A stretch of DNA of 33,579 nt from Dehalococcoidia bacterium (GTDB taxonomy: Bacteria; Chloroflexota; Dehalococcoidia; Lucifugimonadales; UBA3495): assembly GCA_002724585.1 (NCBI GenBank), contig PBPE01000046.1, positions 5,163 to 38,741 on the forward strand, written 5' to 3'. The notes under the pieces are model-generated. The model was not told the DNA's origin. It ran no database searches and saw nothing but the letters and a program-made list of their open reading frames with translations. The position numbers were made by a program, and so were the translations under genes. Numbering within the stretch: position 1 is the stretch's first letter; each line of letters opens with the position of its first letter. Below are positions 1-9,745 of this stretch, one piece after another.

Positions 1-1
1 A

Positions 2-733
2 CTGCTCGGGCTATTTATTGTAGTACAAGGCCGAACCGGTGATCCATTTGTAGAGTTCAAATATTTCAAAGAAAAAGCTTTCTCAATGGCCCTTTACAGT
101 AATACCACATTCCATCTATCAATGCTTGCAGTTACAACTCTGATACCAATAGTTATTGAGAACGGGTTAGGTTATTCACCGATAGTAGTTGCTCTAGTAA
201 TAATGCCGAACCAGCTAATGGGGTTATTCCTACCTGCCTTGGCCGGCTGGATCTATGACAAATATAATCCTCGGTGGCTTAGACCATCCGCGCTGATGGG
301 AATAGCTTTGGGTTTTGTCCTTGTAGGATTCTTCGCCGGGGTTGTACCAGTGTGGGGCATTCCAATACTATTACTACCAGCGTACATAGGATCTAACCTG
401 TTTAACACCGCCAACAATGCTTTGGTAATGAACACTTTACCGGAGAGTACTGCCTTCGCTTCAGGAATGTTGGAGACCACTAGGCAAATGGGGCACACTG
501 TAGGAGCAACCATTAGTGCGGCCGTTGTCAGCTTGGCTATCCCTGTTACCATCGAGTTCTTGAGTCCAAGCGACCTCCAAGCAGTCTATAGAGAAGGATT
601 CAGGTATGCTGCCATCGCAGTCGTATGGATAATGGTATCAGGAAGCATAGTAGCAGTATTCCAAAAAATGCCAGAGAGTATGCAAAAACGTAAAGACTCT
701 GATCCCAAACCTCAACCAACCGGTGGAGACTAA
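2..733 (+). CDS. MFS transporter, DHA2/EmrB-QacA type, C-terminal part (5' truncated by window edge)
   Basis: The reading frame is open from the first bases of the window, so this is the last 243 residues of a longer protein and the ATG at 86 is internal. The stretch before that ATG, with a charged loop (GDPFVEFKYFKEKAFSMA) leading into a hydrophobic segment, resembles the Pro-x-(hydrophobic)-x-Leu-Phe loop seen before late helices of 14-TM DHA2 exporters. Several membrane segments follow, including a glycine/proline-rich one near GWIYDKYNPRWLRP, a motif A-like cytoplasmic loop typical of MFS proteins. The tail after about residue 225 is polar and charged (KRKDSDPKPQPTGGD), as expected for a cytoplasmic C-terminus. 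By family it should be a proton-driven efflux pump in the inner membrane; the substrate cannot be read from this part. It ends 117 nt before the next gene, on the same strand. Confidence 0.8.
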   Translation: MLGLFIVVQGRTGDPFVEFKYFKEKAFSMALYSNTTFHLSMLAVTTLIPIVIENGLGYSPIVVALVIMPNQLMGLFLPALAGWIYDKYNPRWLRPSALMGIALGFVLVGFFAGVVPVWGIPILLLPAYIGSNLFNTANNALVMNTLPESTAFASGMLETTRQMGHTVGATISAAVVSLAIPVTIEFLSPSDLQAVYREGFRYAAIAVVWIMVSGSIVAVFQKMPESMQKRKDSDPKPQPTGGD

Positions 734-850
734 CGAACAGCCTAGCACTGGCAATTAGGAACGTCACTTAATAAAACACCTTCCCAGTCATTGCTACTAG
801 GTAATCACGCAGGTAGACTGTTTGTAATGTTATTCCCATAGGAGACTAAT

Positions 851-1804
851 ATGGCGATATTCCTACGGGACACTGAGGTGTCCGAAACATTATCCATGGC
901 GCAAATGATTGAGAAAATCGAATCAATGCAGTCATACTATGGAAATGGAGAAGCCTCTAATCTACCGAGAAGAAAGCTCATAGCCAGTAGCGGTATGCTA
1001 GCTGTCATGGGGGGAGGTTTATTTTACGAGGGCGTTCTAGGAGTAAAAACGTACACCGTTGTAAAAGGACAGTATTCTTTTCAGGTAAGCCTTTATGATG
1101 CCGAAACTGGAAAACTCTTATGCTATACCCAAGCCAATCGCCTAGGACAACTACGAACTGGCGCTACGAGCGCTGTTGCCGCAAAATATTTGACTGATAA
1201 TTCCGATATCACAGTTGGAATTATTGGAACTGGCTACCAAGCAGCAACGCAATTAGAAGCACTTTCTATAGTCCGCAACATCACAAACATCCGAGCTTTC
1301 AGCCGTACCGAATCCAGCAGGAAACTATTCGCTGAAAACATGAGTAATGCACTACAAGTACCTGTAAGAGCAGCCGAATCGGCTGAAGAAACTGTCAGAA
1401 ATTCTGACATAGTAATATGTATAGCCGCAACCATGGATCCCGTCATAAACGGAGATTGGCTCTCAGATGGTTCTACCATCATAGCCGCAGGTCCTACTAC
1501 ATGGAGAGCGAAAGAAGTAGATATCTCAGCTATAAAGCGTGCGGACAAAATCATAGTTGATTCTGCCGAGCAAGCTCCCATGGAATCAGGAGATCTATCT
1601 AATGCCGTTGATCAAGGAATTGTTCAATTGAGTCAATTAATCGAATTGAGGCACGTTGTATCCGGAAAACAACCAGGACGAGATAATAACAATCAGATAA
1701 TATATGCCAAATTGATGGGTACTGGAGTAGCGGACGTAGCAGCTGCCAAGTTGGCATATGACACCGCCAAACGCCTAGGTATCGGCACTGACATGGAGTG
1801 GTAG
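851..1804 (+). CDS. Ornithine cyclodeaminase / mu-crystallin family protein
   Basis: This 317-residue protein has the usual family length (about 310-330). It shows the family motif RLGQLRTGATSAVAAKYL near residues 95-113, followed by a Rossmann dinucleotide-binding start, GIIGTGYQA, near 123-131. Members are NAD(P)-dependent enzymes that deaminate or reduce small amino or imino acids (ornithine cyclodeaminase, alanine dehydrogenase, ketimine reductase); the sequence alone does not choose among them. The ATG at 851 follows AGGAG (841-845) at good spacing. It runs convergently toward carB, with only 5 nt between the two stop codons, so no private terminator fits there. It may share a transcript with the upstream MFS gene, which would suit an amino-acid handling or export pair, but that is inference. 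Confidence 0.85.
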   Translation: MAIFLRDTEVSETLSMAQMIEKIESMQSYYGNGEASNLPRRKLIASSGMLAVMGGGLFYEGVLGVKTYTVVKGQYSFQVSLYDAETGKLLCYTQANRLGQLRTGATSAVAAKYLTDNSDITVGIIGTGYQAATQLEALSIVRNITNIRAFSRTESSRKLFAENMSNALQVPVRAAESAEETVRNSDIVICIAATMDPVINGDWLSDGSTIIAAGPTTWRAKEVDISAIKRADKIIVDSAEQAPMESGDLSNAVDQGIVQLSQLIELRHVVSGKQPGRDNNNQIIYAKLMGTGVADVAAAKLAYDTAKRLGIGTDMEW

Positions 1805-1809
1805 ATAAA

Positions 1810-4800
1810 TCATTTAAATGACAAATACTCTATTGTAGGTTGAACGTTGTAGCTAGCCTCATCAGCTAGAAGGCTCTCAACAGCTGCTCTAGCGGTATCC
1901 AAAGACGTGAAGCACGGAATGCGCTTTTCTACAGCGGCTCTCCGAATATCAAAACCGTCTCGTAGGACGTTTGTAGACCCCGTAACAGTGTTTACAACGG
2001 CCTTTACATTTCCTCCTTCTATTACATCAATAACATTGGGATGCCCTTCATTCAATTTCTTTGTAGTCATAGTAACCGGGAAACCCATAGCGGTTATCAT
2101 TGCCGCAGTTCCTTCCGTTGCATATAGGTCGCATTTCGCATCAACTAATGACCTAATCATTGCAGTAGCCTCAGACTTATCTGTATCGGCGATGCTCAAT
2201 AATACACCACAGCCCTTCGACAAACTTAAATTCGCAGCCAATAACGCTTTTGATAATGCCTTCGGAAAATCTACATCGACTCCCATAACTTCCCCAGTGG
2301 ATTTCATTTCCGGACCAAGAAACCAATCTACTCCCACCAGCTTTGCCATTGAAAAGACTGGAGCTTTAATACCTACTAAATTCTGCTTGGGCCACAACCC
2401 GCCAGTGTAACCTAAATCTGACAACTTCTCTCCAAGCATAACTCGGGTTGCTATTTTAGCAACGGGAAGGCCGGTTACTTTTGATATGAACGGTATAGTC
2501 CGACTACCCCTTGGATTGACTTCTATTATGTATATAGATGATGAACTTGCACCAGATGATTCAACATTAGGACTTCGGTAAGCACCTCCACCACTGATGA
2601 CGAATTGAATGTTCATCAATCCAACCACTCCGAGTTCCAATCCAATGCGAGTGGTGTATTCAACAATTGTGTTTACCTCTTCTTCAGTAAGGTTCAGACC
2701 AGGATATATGGCCATTGAATCTCCACTATGCACGCCAGCTCTCTCAATATGTTCCATAATTCCCGGTATCAGCACTTGTTCGCCATCGCATATAGCGTCT
2801 ACTTCACATTCTTTGCCTTCTACATAATGATCTACTAATACCCTTTGATCAGGTGTCACTTGTGTGGCTACAGTTAAATATCTGATGAGTTCAGTGGCAT
2901 TTTGCACAATTTCCATCGCTCTGCCGCCTAGAACATAGCTTGGCCTAACAACTATCGGATATCCAATAGTTTGCGCAATATTTAGAGCTTCTTCAACTGA
3001 AGCTACTGCAGCCCCAGGGGGTTGAGGAATTCCCAGTCTAACCATGAATGATTCAAATTTGTGACGGTCCGAAGCAATATCTATTGCTTCGGCACTTGAT
3101 CCCAATATCGGCAACCCAGCTCGATCTAAAGACTGCGAAAGATTTATTGCTGTCTGCCCTCCGAATTGAACTACTGAAGCAGGTGCATGTCCATTGATAG
3201 TTTCATTATCAATGATGTCCCTAACTGCTTCTTCATCAAGGGGTTCGAAATACAACCTATTGCTGGTATCGAAGTCCGTTGACACGGTTTCAGGGTTGGA
3301 ATTGATCATCACACTATTTAAGCCAGCTTCTGACAAAGCGATAGCCGCATGCACACTACAATAATCAAATTCAATACCCTGACCAATGCGGATTGGCCCA
3401 CTCCCAATCACTATAGCCTTTTCCGTCATCAAACATGGCGCTTCATTTTCAGTATCGTAACAACTGTAGTAATATGGAGTAACTGCCTCGAACTCGGCTG
3501 CGCACGTGTCAACCATCTTGTACACGGGTCGGATTCCTAAGCCAATACGCAATTGGCGTGCCTGTTCCGGTAACATATCCGCCAATGTGGCTATTTGCTT
3601 ATCGGAGAAACCTAATCTTTTTGCCTGCAACAATAACGTTCCATCAAGTTCCTTTGATAAGAGACGTCGTTCCATATTTACTATCCGCTGAAGTGCACTT
3701 ATGAACCACGGGTCAATATATGCCCTCTTTTGAATATACTGAGAAGTGCAGTCCCTACGCAAGGCAGCCATTATCGCCCATAACCGTAGGTCATTGGGAT
3801 ACAAAGGTAGCCCATCAAGGTCTATTTCACCCGTTTGTTCTTGAAACCATGTAGAATCTTCCCAAAGCAATGTGTTATTGTCTATTTCTAAAGAACGCAC
3901 TGCTTTCTGTAGTGCTGCTTCAAATGATCTATCCACAGCCATTACTTCACCAGTAGCTTTCATTTGAGTAGTAACGGTTCGATCCCCATTCGGAAATTTA
4001 TCAAACGGCCATCTTGGTATCTTAACGACACAATAGTCTAAGGCAGGCTCAAATGCCGCCCCTGTAGTACTTGTAACAGCATTTGGAATCTCATCCAATC
4101 GTTTGCCAATAGCTATCTTTGCTGAGACTCGTGCAATTGGATATCCAGTTGCCTTACTTGCTAGGGCGGAGCTTCTACTGACACGAGGATTCACTTCAAT
4201 TATGTAATAGGGAGAGTCGGCATTCCAATCGGAAGTAATTACTTCTTCCACGTCAGGATGAGGCCTGAGAGCCATCTGAATATTACATCCGCCTTCAATA
4301 CCCAACCCTCTAATAATCTTAAGACTTGCACTGCGGAGCATCTGATATTCTTTGTCGGTAAGAGTCTGACTAGGAGCAACGACTATACTGTCGCCAGTAT
4401 GAGCTCCCATTGGATCCAGATTTTCCATATTACAGATAGTTATACAGTTATCTGCTCCGTCCCTGATTACTTCATATTCAATCTCTTTCCAACCAACAAG
4501 GGATCGTTCCAATAAAATTTGAGAAATCGGACTCGAGGCGAGCCCAGATTCAACAATCGCTTCAAATTGATCCCAAGTCTCTGCTATACCACCACCTGTA
4601 CCTCCAAGTGTGTAAGCAGGACGAATCACTAGAGGCAATCCTGTTTCTGTAGCAAATTGACGCGCCTCTTCCGCTGTAGAAACAGTGATGTTCGGCGGTT
4701 CAGGTTCACCGATATCATGTAGAAAACTGCGAAAGAAATCTCGATCTTCAGACTTTCGTATCGTATCTAACGGGGTGCCCAGTAACTTTACCCCGTATTT

Positions 4801-5130
4801 GTCTAATACACCTTCGTCAGACAGTGCTACCGCTAAATTTAAAGCCGTCTGCCCACCAAGAGTTGGCAATATACCATCCGGCCGCTCTTTGTCGATTATC
4901 CTATCGATAACTTCCACTGTGAGTGGCTCAATATACACCTTATCGGCGATATCACTATCGGTCATTATAGTCGCCGGGTTAGAGTTGATCAGAACCGTTG
5001 TTATTCCTTCTTCCCGAAGGGATTTACAAGCCTGCGTTCCTGCATAATCAAATTCCGCCGCTTGCCCTATAACAATAGGACCTGAACCTATAACCAACAC
5101 TTTCTGGAGTCTATCTAACCCTTCAACCAC
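1810..5130 (-). CDS. carB: Carbamoyl-phosphate synthase large subunit
   Basis: The protein (1106 residues) makes carbamoyl phosphate from bicarbonate, ammonia supplied by CarA, and two ATP. Two homologous synthetase halves are visible: GSGPIVIGQAAEFDYAG at 16-31 with GGTGGG at 176-181 and EVNPRVSRSSALASKATGY at 312-330; then GSGPIRIGQGIEFDYCSVHA at 576-595, QFGGQTAINLS at 655-665 and EVNPRGSRT at 870-878. An MGS-like regulatory domain follows, about 975-1090. Start is GTG at 5130, preceded by AAGGAG about 10 nt upstream. It is the last gene of the pyr operon, 49 nt after an unknown gene that separates it from carA. The second half carries a Gly/Ser-rich insertion near 846-865 where most CarB proteins have a short turn; the key motifs on either side are intact, so the enzyme should be active. 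Confidence 0.97.
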   Translation of the reverse strand: MVEGLDRLQKVLVIGSGPIVIGQAAEFDYAGTQACKSLREEGITTVLINSNPATIMTDSDIADKVYIEPLTVEVIDRIIDKERPDGILPTLGGQTALNLAVALSDEGVLDKYGVKLLGTPLDTIRKSEDRDFFRSFLHDIGEPEPPNITVSTAEEARQFATETGLPLVIRPAYTLGGTGGGIAETWDQFEAIVESGLASSPISQILLERSLVGWKEIEYEVIRDGADNCITICNMENLDPMGAHTGDSIVVAPSQTLTDKEYQMLRSASLKIIRGLGIEGGCNIQMALRPHPDVEEVITSDWNADSPYYIIEVNPRVSRSSALASKATGYPIARVSAKIAIGKRLDEIPNAVTSTTGAAFEPALDYCVVKIPRWPFDKFPNGDRTVTTQMKATGEVMAVDRSFEAALQKAVRSLEIDNNTLLWEDSTWFQEQTGEIDLDGLPLYPNDLRLWAIMAALRRDCTSQYIQKRAYIDPWFISALQRIVNMERRLLSKELDGTLLLQAKRLGFSDKQIATLADMLPEQARQLRIGLGIRPVYKMVDTCAAEFEAVTPYYYSCYDTENEAPCLMTEKAIVIGSGPIRIGQGIEFDYCSVHAAIALSEAGLNSVMINSNPETVSTDFDTSNRLYFEPLDEEAVRDIIDNETINGHAPASVVQFGGQTAINLSQSLDRAGLPILGSSAEAIDIASDRHKFESFMVRLGIPQPPGAAVASVEEALNIAQTIGYPIVVRPSYVLGGRAMEIVQNATELIRYLTVATQVTPDQRVLVDHYVEGKECEVDAICDGEQVLIPGIMEHIERAGVHSGDSMAIYPGLNLTEEEVNTIVEYTTRIGLELGVVGLMNIQFVISGGGAYRSPNVESSGASSSSIYIIEVNPRGSRTIPFISKVTGLPVAKIATRVMLGEKLSDLGYTGGLWPKQNLVGIKAPVFSMAKLVGVDWFLGPEMKSTGEVMGVDVDFPKALSKALLAANLSLSKGCGVLLSIADTDKSEATAMIRSLVDAKCDLYATEGTAAMITAMGFPVTMTTKKLNEGHPNVIDVIEGGNVKAVVNTVTGSTNVLRDGFDIRRAAVEKRIPCFTSLDTARAAVESLLADEASYNVQPTIEYLSFK

Positions 5131-5179
5131 TGCTACTGGCTCCTTCCGCCGTAATACCCTTTAATATACCAAACTTTAT

Positions 5180-5599
5180 CTAAACCTGAGGAAGCCTGCC
5201 TGGTAGATCTATTAGTTGCCTATCATAAAGTGTATTAAGCATCTGATAGATGAACGAACCGTAAAGCTTTCCATCCCAATCAAATTTACTCATCCCGGGG
5301 AACTCTTGTTGCGACCTGGGGGGGACTTTGAAATTTACACGACATTCGTCCACTTTCTCCAGTTCAACACATCCCACTGGCTCATCAACAGTCTGATTAT
5401 TAGTTTTATCTATCAAGGCTACTGACAAACCCCAATTACTACCCAACTGGGCCCTATTGATTGTACCTATCTGATATCCGTAATTATTACAACTAAATGT
5501 TGGCACCACTTGGTCCAACAAACCCAACGCGTCCGACAAACTCGTCGGAAGCTCCACCTCAACCCCCTCCTCTAATAAAACCATACTAAAAGAAGACAC
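5180..5599 (-). CDS. Unknown protein encoded between carA and carB
   Basis: This 139-residue protein is not recognised. It starts at GTG 5599, preceded by a strong GGAGG at about 6 nt; the in-frame ATG at 5584 lies too far from that site to be preferred. There is no signal peptide or membrane segment. The sequence is acidic at the start (LLEEGVEVELP), has one Cys-Asn pair (FSCNNYGYQ), a mid part that looks like beta strands (WGLSVALIDKT, PVGCVELEKV), and ends LIDLPGRLPQV. It lies 103 nt after carA and 49 nt before carB on the same strand, so it should be co-transcribed with the pyrimidine genes. Its location hints at a link to carbamoyl-phosphate synthesis, but no motif supports a specific function. 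The good ribosome-binding site and operon position argue that it is a real gene. Confidence 0.7.
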   Translation of the reverse strand: MSSFSMVLLEEGVEVELPTSLSDALGLLDQVVPTFSCNNYGYQIGTINRAQLGSNWGLSVALIDKTNNQTVDEPVGCVELEKVDECRVNFKVPPRSQQEFPGMSKFDWDGKLYGSFIYQMLNTLYDRQLIDLPGRLPQV

Positions 5600-5702
5600 A
5601 AAACCTCCAAATATTGCAAAAAGAAATTAATAATAACTAGAAGAAGATTGGTGTTGGTTATCAACCTATCTGGCTGCGTTTAAATATTATTTGTCCGAAT
5701 CA

Positions 5703-6791
5703 TCACCTCTCATTAATCAAATCAATAAACTTATCAAAGAGATACTCATTATCCTTTGGACCAGGAGCAGCTTCAGAATGATACTGAATCGTGAATAATG
5801 GTATTTCCCGATGGATTAGACCTTCGACTGTCCCGTCGTTCAAATTGACGTGGGACACATCCAAACCTGGAGGTAACGAATCTCCATCTACCGCATACCC
5901 GTGGTTTTGTGCAGTAATATAGATTCGTCCCGTTTCCATATCTTTGACCGGATGGTTACCACCTCTATGGCCAAATTTTAACTTATACGTATTAGCTCCC
6001 AGTGCCCTGGCTATCAACTGATGACCAAGGCATATTCCCATTACAGGCACCTTTCCCAAGACCTTCTTGACATTTTCAACAATGTAATCGAGGTGCCGCG
6101 GGTCTCCCGGACCAGGCGAAAATAGAATCCCTGAAGGCTCAAGAGCTAACATATCTTCTGCCGTTGTGTTAGCTGGTATTGCTATTACTTCGCAACCACG
6201 CTGTTCCAAGAGGCGAAGGACATTGTATTTCAGCCCTACATCATTCACCAAGATACGATACGACGAGTTTACCCCGGTTTTAGTCCCCGGCTCCCATGTA
6301 TAGTGCTCCGAAGTTGTTACAGTGCTAACTAAATCCAAATCATCATAATTAGGGAGTGTAGCTAATCTTTTTAAAGACTTACTCGGATCATCTGTCGAAA
6401 TAATGCCCGACATCACACCTTGGTTTCTCAATCGTTTAGTGATAGCACGAGTATCCACACCTGCTATACCTGGTATACCATACTCTGATAAATACTCATG
6501 CAGTGTAGTTCTACTGGACCCGTGACTAGGTTCATCACAACACTCTCTAACAACCAACCCGGATACTTGTATCGTTCTGGACTCTACATCATCAAGGTTA
6601 ATACCATAATTACCTATAAGAGGATAGGTCAAAGTTACTAGTTGCCCAGCATATGATGGGTCCGTTAATACTTCTTGATAACCCGTCATACTTGTATTAA
6701 ATACCACTTCACCATGAGCATCACTTACGGCACCAAATGCTTCTCCCATATGAACTGATCCATCAGCCAACACCAAATATGTTACAGCCAC
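5703..6791 (-). CDS. carA: Carbamoyl-phosphate synthase small (glutaminase) subunit
   Basis: CarA hydrolyses glutamine and channels ammonia to CarB. The N-terminal CPSase domain begins VTYLVLADGSVHMGEAFG and includes FNTSMTGYQEVLTDPSY. The C-terminal class I glutamine amidotransferase domain has the nucleophile in GICLGHQ (Cys254) and the partner His338 and Glu340 in IQYHSEAAPGP, all numbered from the chosen start. An upstream in-frame GTG at 6809 would overlap the end of pyrC; I prefer GTG 6791 because AAGGAG (end of pyrC) sits 5-7 nt before it and the protein then begins right at the conserved domain. That gives 362 residues, normal for the family. It starts 4 nt after the pyrC stop, so translational coupling is likely. 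The 103 nt after it contain no clear terminator. Confidence 0.95.
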   Translation of the reverse strand: MAVTYLVLADGSVHMGEAFGAVSDAHGEVVFNTSMTGYQEVLTDPSYAGQLVTLTYPLIGNYGINLDDVESRTIQVSGLVVRECCDEPSHGSSRTTLHEYLSEYGIPGIAGVDTRAITKRLRNQGVMSGIISTDDPSKSLKRLATLPNYDDLDLVSTVTTSEHYTWEPGTKTGVNSSYRILVNDVGLKYNVLRLLEQRGCEVIAIPANTTAEDMLALEPSGILFSPGPGDPRHLDYIVENVKKVLGKVPVMGICLGHQLIARALGANTYKLKFGHRGGNHPVKDMETGRIYITAQNHGYAVDGDSLPPGLDVSHVNLNDGTVEGLIHREIPLFTIQYHSEAAPGPKDNEYLFDKFIDLINER

Positions 6792-6795
6792 ACTC

Positions 6796-8157
6796 CTACT
6801 CCTTTCCACCTACATCTGGACATTGATACACGATCTCTCCATCTACAATGGTCATTTGTACTAGCCCTCGTAATGTCGCCCCATTTAAGGGGGTATTCCG
6901 GCCTTTGGAGACAAACAATTCGGAATCGACCGTCCATTCTTTATCAGGGTCTATCAGTACTAAATCTGCAGCTGTATTAGGTTCTAAACTTTTATAGGCG
7001 TCGAATTGAGCTCCGAGCACTTTTGCGGGACCTACTGTCAATCTATCTATTAGAGTAGATAAACTCAGCTGACCAGAATAAACCAACTGACACAGAGATC
7101 CCACCGCGGTTTCTAATACACTGATACCAAAAGACGCTTCTTCATAAGTCACCTGTTTACTGGCAATGTCATGGGGGGCATGATCAGTAGCTATACAATC
7201 TATAACACCATCGTTAAGCCCGTCTATCAAAGCTCGCACATCATTCGATGTGCGTAACGGGGGATATACCTTCGTAGAAGTGTCGTAACTATCATTAGGG
7301 GACATACCATTAATATCATCATACGGGGTCAAAACCCTCTCGTCAGTCAATAATAAATGGTGAGGGCAAACCTCTGCTGTTATACTCAAGCCTCTATTTT
7401 TCGCTTCCCGTACCAGTGCTACAGATCCAGCAGTACTTAAATGTGCAACGTGCAACTTACCACCAGTTAACTCAGCTAGAGCTATATCTCTAGCCACCAT
7501 AGCTTCCTCAGCTGCGGCCGGTATACCGGGGAGTCCTAACCGAGTCGACACTGAACCTTCACCCATGACCCCGCCTTTGGATAGAGTATGATCCTGACAG
7601 TGATTACTAATCGGGAGATCCAAGTCTTTACTGTACGCCAGAGCTAGTCTCATAATATTAGAATCCCAGACAGGGTCCCCATCATCGCTGAAAGCAACCA
7701 CGCCAGCAATAGCCAGCTCTTCCATTTCCGACAACTCGTAACCTTTCCGACCTTTAGTAACACAGCCAATTGGCCAAACTCGAACTACTCCATCCTCAAC
7801 AGTTTTAGCACGGATATAATCGACCACTGCTACATTATCAATAGCGGGTTCCGTATTAGGCATACTGCATAGTGTGGTAAACCCTCCTCTAGCAGCTGCT
7901 CTGGTCCCTGTTGATATAGTCTCCTTATATTCAAACCCTGGCTCCCTTAGATGGCAATGTAAATCAATAAACCCAGGGCAAACTATTAGCCCGCCGGCGT
8001 CAACAATGATTACATCAGATAAGGACTCTTTCTCTATATGAGTTTCTCTGGCAACTATCGTTCCATTATTTATAAGTAAGTCTCCGTTACCATCATATCC
8101 CGAACACGGATCAATAATGCGCCCATTAGTTATCAAAATTCCTGGTTTACTGACCAT
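6796..8157 (-). CDS. pyrC: Dihydroorotase
   Basis: This 453-residue amidohydrolase cyclises carbamoyl aspartate to dihydroorotate, the third step of pyrimidine synthesis. The metal-binding signature GFIDLHCHLREPG (about 62-74; His67 and His69) is the class I dihydroorotase pattern, and the arginine after the second histidine binds the substrate carboxylate. Further metal and catalytic motifs are HVAHLST around 237-243 and ATDHAPHD around 322-329. Length and motifs fit the long bacterial class I (PyrC/AllB-like) type; an allantoinase is excluded mainly by context, since it lies between pyrB and carA. The ATG at 8157 follows AGAGGAG by about 8 nt and overlaps the 3' end of pyrB by 11 nt, indicating coupling. 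Confidence 0.95.
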   Translation of the reverse strand: MVSKPGILITNGRIIDPCSGYDGNGDLLINNGTIVARETHIEKESLSDVIIVDAGGLIVCPGFIDLHCHLREPGFEYKETISTGTRAAARGGFTTLCSMPNTEPAIDNVAVVDYIRAKTVEDGVVRVWPIGCVTKGRKGYELSEMEELAIAGVVAFSDDGDPVWDSNIMRLALAYSKDLDLPISNHCQDHTLSKGGVMGEGSVSTRLGLPGIPAAAEEAMVARDIALAELTGGKLHVAHLSTAGSVALVREAKNRGLSITAEVCPHHLLLTDERVLTPYDDINGMSPNDSYDTSTKVYPPLRTSNDVRALIDGLNDGVIDCIATDHAPHDIASKQVTYEEASFGISVLETAVGSLCQLVYSGQLSLSTLIDRLTVGPAKVLGAQFDAYKSLEPNTAADLVLIDPDKEWTVDSELFVSKGRNTPLNGATLRGLVQMTIVDGEIVYQCPDVGGKE

Positions 8158-9175
8158 TAGGATGCTCCTCTTCTATCTGGTAGCCACCTGCACTTACTTG
8201 ATATAACAAAGCCATTCTGAGTGCTACTCCATTAGTTACCTGTTCTTCAATCAACGATCTGCCTCCGTGAGCTACCTCAGTACTGATCTCTATTCCCTCA
8301 TTCATTGGACCAGGATGCATTACTAGCACTTCCTTGCTGGCGCTTGAAAGTCTATCTTTTGTAATTTGCCAACGCCGGATATATTCCCTCAAAGAGGGCA
8401 GATAACCCCCATTTTGACGCTCATTTTGCAATCGCAAAGCCATTACCACGTCCGCCCCGCGGATAGCATCATCCAAATCAGGTTGAACGCTAACCGGGGG
8501 TAAAACATTAGCCCTACCATCTACAAGATTCAATCCAACGGGCATCAAGGTATTTGGTCCGCTTAAAACTATCTCGGCCCCTAATTTGGTAAAAGCCCAA
8601 ATAGCAGAACGGGCCACCCTGCTATGCAGAACGTCACCTACAATAACAATTTTCAGGCCCTTTAGAGATCCCAATTTAGACCGGACTGTATAAGCGTCTA
8701 AAAGGGCTTGGGTCGGGTGAGCATGCAATCCGTCACCCGCATTAATGATGCTAACCTTCGGCAAGTGTTTAGCCAATAAATTAGGAGCACCTGAGTATGG
8801 ATGCCTGACCACAATCACATCTACTCCCATCGCCTGAAGCGTTAGTCCTGTATTAAGCAGGGATTCCCCTTTATCAACACTACTACCGGAAGAACTCATG
8901 TTAATAACATCTGCGCTGAGTATTTTCCCTGCTTCCTCAAACGAAATACGAGTCCGCGTACTTGCTTCATAAAATAAAGTCACTATCACTCGGCCTCTGA
9001 GAGCCGGCACCTTTTTTATATCCCTTCGTAAAACTTCCGACATTGCGTCGGTTTGGTCTAGGATATTTAAGATTTCGTCCTCAGACAAAACATCCACATC
9101 CAAAATGTGTTTTCTATTTGTGCCAGCCGCGTTAACATTCTGGGAACCTATTACATTACTTTCAACATCAACCAT
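8147..9175 (-). CDS. pyrB: Aspartate carbamoyltransferase catalytic subunit
   Basis: The enzyme joins carbamoyl phosphate and aspartate to give carbamoyl aspartate. Diagnostic motifs are [13 protein letters not shown] (STRT carbamoyl-phosphate site, about residues 72-75), SVDKGES with the catalytic lysine-containing loop (Lys102), [10 protein letters not shown] and [14 protein letters not shown] place the start at ATG 9175, which overlaps the end of pyrR by 8 nt. An in-frame start at 9190 or 9217 would push further into pyrR; no candidate has a perfect ribosome-binding site, so coupling to pyrR translation is likely. The protein is then 342 residues, about 30 longer than the usual 310, the excess being a polar N-terminal lead before [12 protein letters not shown]. 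No pyrI regulatory subunit is nearby, consistent with regulation by PyrR. Confidence 0.94.
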   Translation of the reverse strand: MVDVESNVIGSQNVNAAGTNRKHILDVDVLSEDEILNILDQTDAMSEVLRRDIKKVPALRGRVIVTLFYEASTRTRISFEEAGKILSADVINMSSSGSSVDKGESLLNTGLTLQAMGVDVIVVRHPYSGAPNLLAKHLPKVSIINAGDGLHAHPTQALLDAYTVRSKLGSLKGLKIVIVGDVLHSRVARSAIWAFTKLGAEIVLSGPNTLMPVGLNLVDGRANVLPPVSVQPDLDDAIRGADVVMALRLQNERQNGGYLPSLREYIRRWQITKDRLSSASKEVLVMHPGPMNEGIEISTEVAHGGRSLIEEQVTNGVALRMALLYQVSAGGYQIEEEHPNGQ

Positions 9176-9722
9176 TAGAGTTATTACCATCCCCAGACCT
9201 GACAATAACAACGTCATCCGTTCCGTCGGTCTCTATTAATCTGACCCTAACTTGCTCTTCTAGACTAGTTGGTATGTTTTTCCCTACATAATCGGCTCTA
9301 AGAGGCAATTCACGGTGGCCTCTATCGACCAATACTGCCAACTGTATTTCCTTCGCCCTCCCGAAGTCCTGGAGGCTATCCATAGAAGCCCTGATACTCC
9401 TCCCTGTAAACAACACGTCGTCTACTAGGACCACTTTCATACCACTGATATCTGCGGCGAGTGTTGTAGGTTTTATGGGTTGAGCTATTCTTAGCTGCAC
9501 GTCATCCCGATATAAGCTTATATCTAGAGATTCCACCGGAACTATGGTCCCCTCAAATTTTTGAATGTTTTCTGACAACCTTTGAGCGATAGTGACACCC
9601 CGTGTATACAGGCCGACCATTATAAGGTCATCTGTTCCTTTGTTTCTTTCCAATATTTCGTGAGAGATCCTCGCCAAGGCTCTCCTGACATCCTGATCAT
9701 TCATTACTTTGTGTTGATTCAT
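9168..9722 (-). CDS. pyrR: PyrR: pyr-operon attenuation regulator / uracil phosphoribosyltransferase
   Basis: PyrR binds UMP and the pyr leader RNA to favour transcription termination, and often has uracil phosphoribosyltransferase activity. The protein begins [19 protein letters not shown], closely matching the PyrR N-terminus, and carries the PRPP-binding signature [16 protein letters not shown] near 93-108, then [20 protein letters not shown], another strongly conserved PyrR stretch. Its length of 184 residues is typical. An in-frame GTG at 9743 exists, but it lies beside the leader terminator stem, so ATG 9722 with a GGGG just upstream is the better start. It is the first gene of the operon, directly after a leader with a PyrR-binding hairpin, so autoregulation is strongly supported. 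Confidence 0.96.
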   Translation of the reverse strand: MNQHKVMNDQDVRRALARISHEILERNKGTDDLIMVGLYTRGVTIAQRLSENIQKFEGTIVPVESLDISLYRDDVQLRIAQPIKPTTLAADISGMKVVLVDDVLFTGRSIRASMDSLQDFGRAKEIQLAVLVDRGHRELPLRADYVGKNIPTSLEEQVRVRLIETDGTDDVVIVRSGDGNNSNG

Positions 9723-9745
9723 AACCCCAAATGCCCGTTTCACAT

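Noticed and set aside
1907-2410. Plus-strand open frames opposite carB (also near 4258, 4685 and others)
   Set aside because: They lie antisense to a fully conserved carB frame, and their translations are low-complexity without family signs.
9723-9743. Longer PyrR starting at GTG 9743
   Set aside because: It would start beside the terminator stem and has no ribosome-binding site; the PyrR-like N-terminus begins at ATG 9722.
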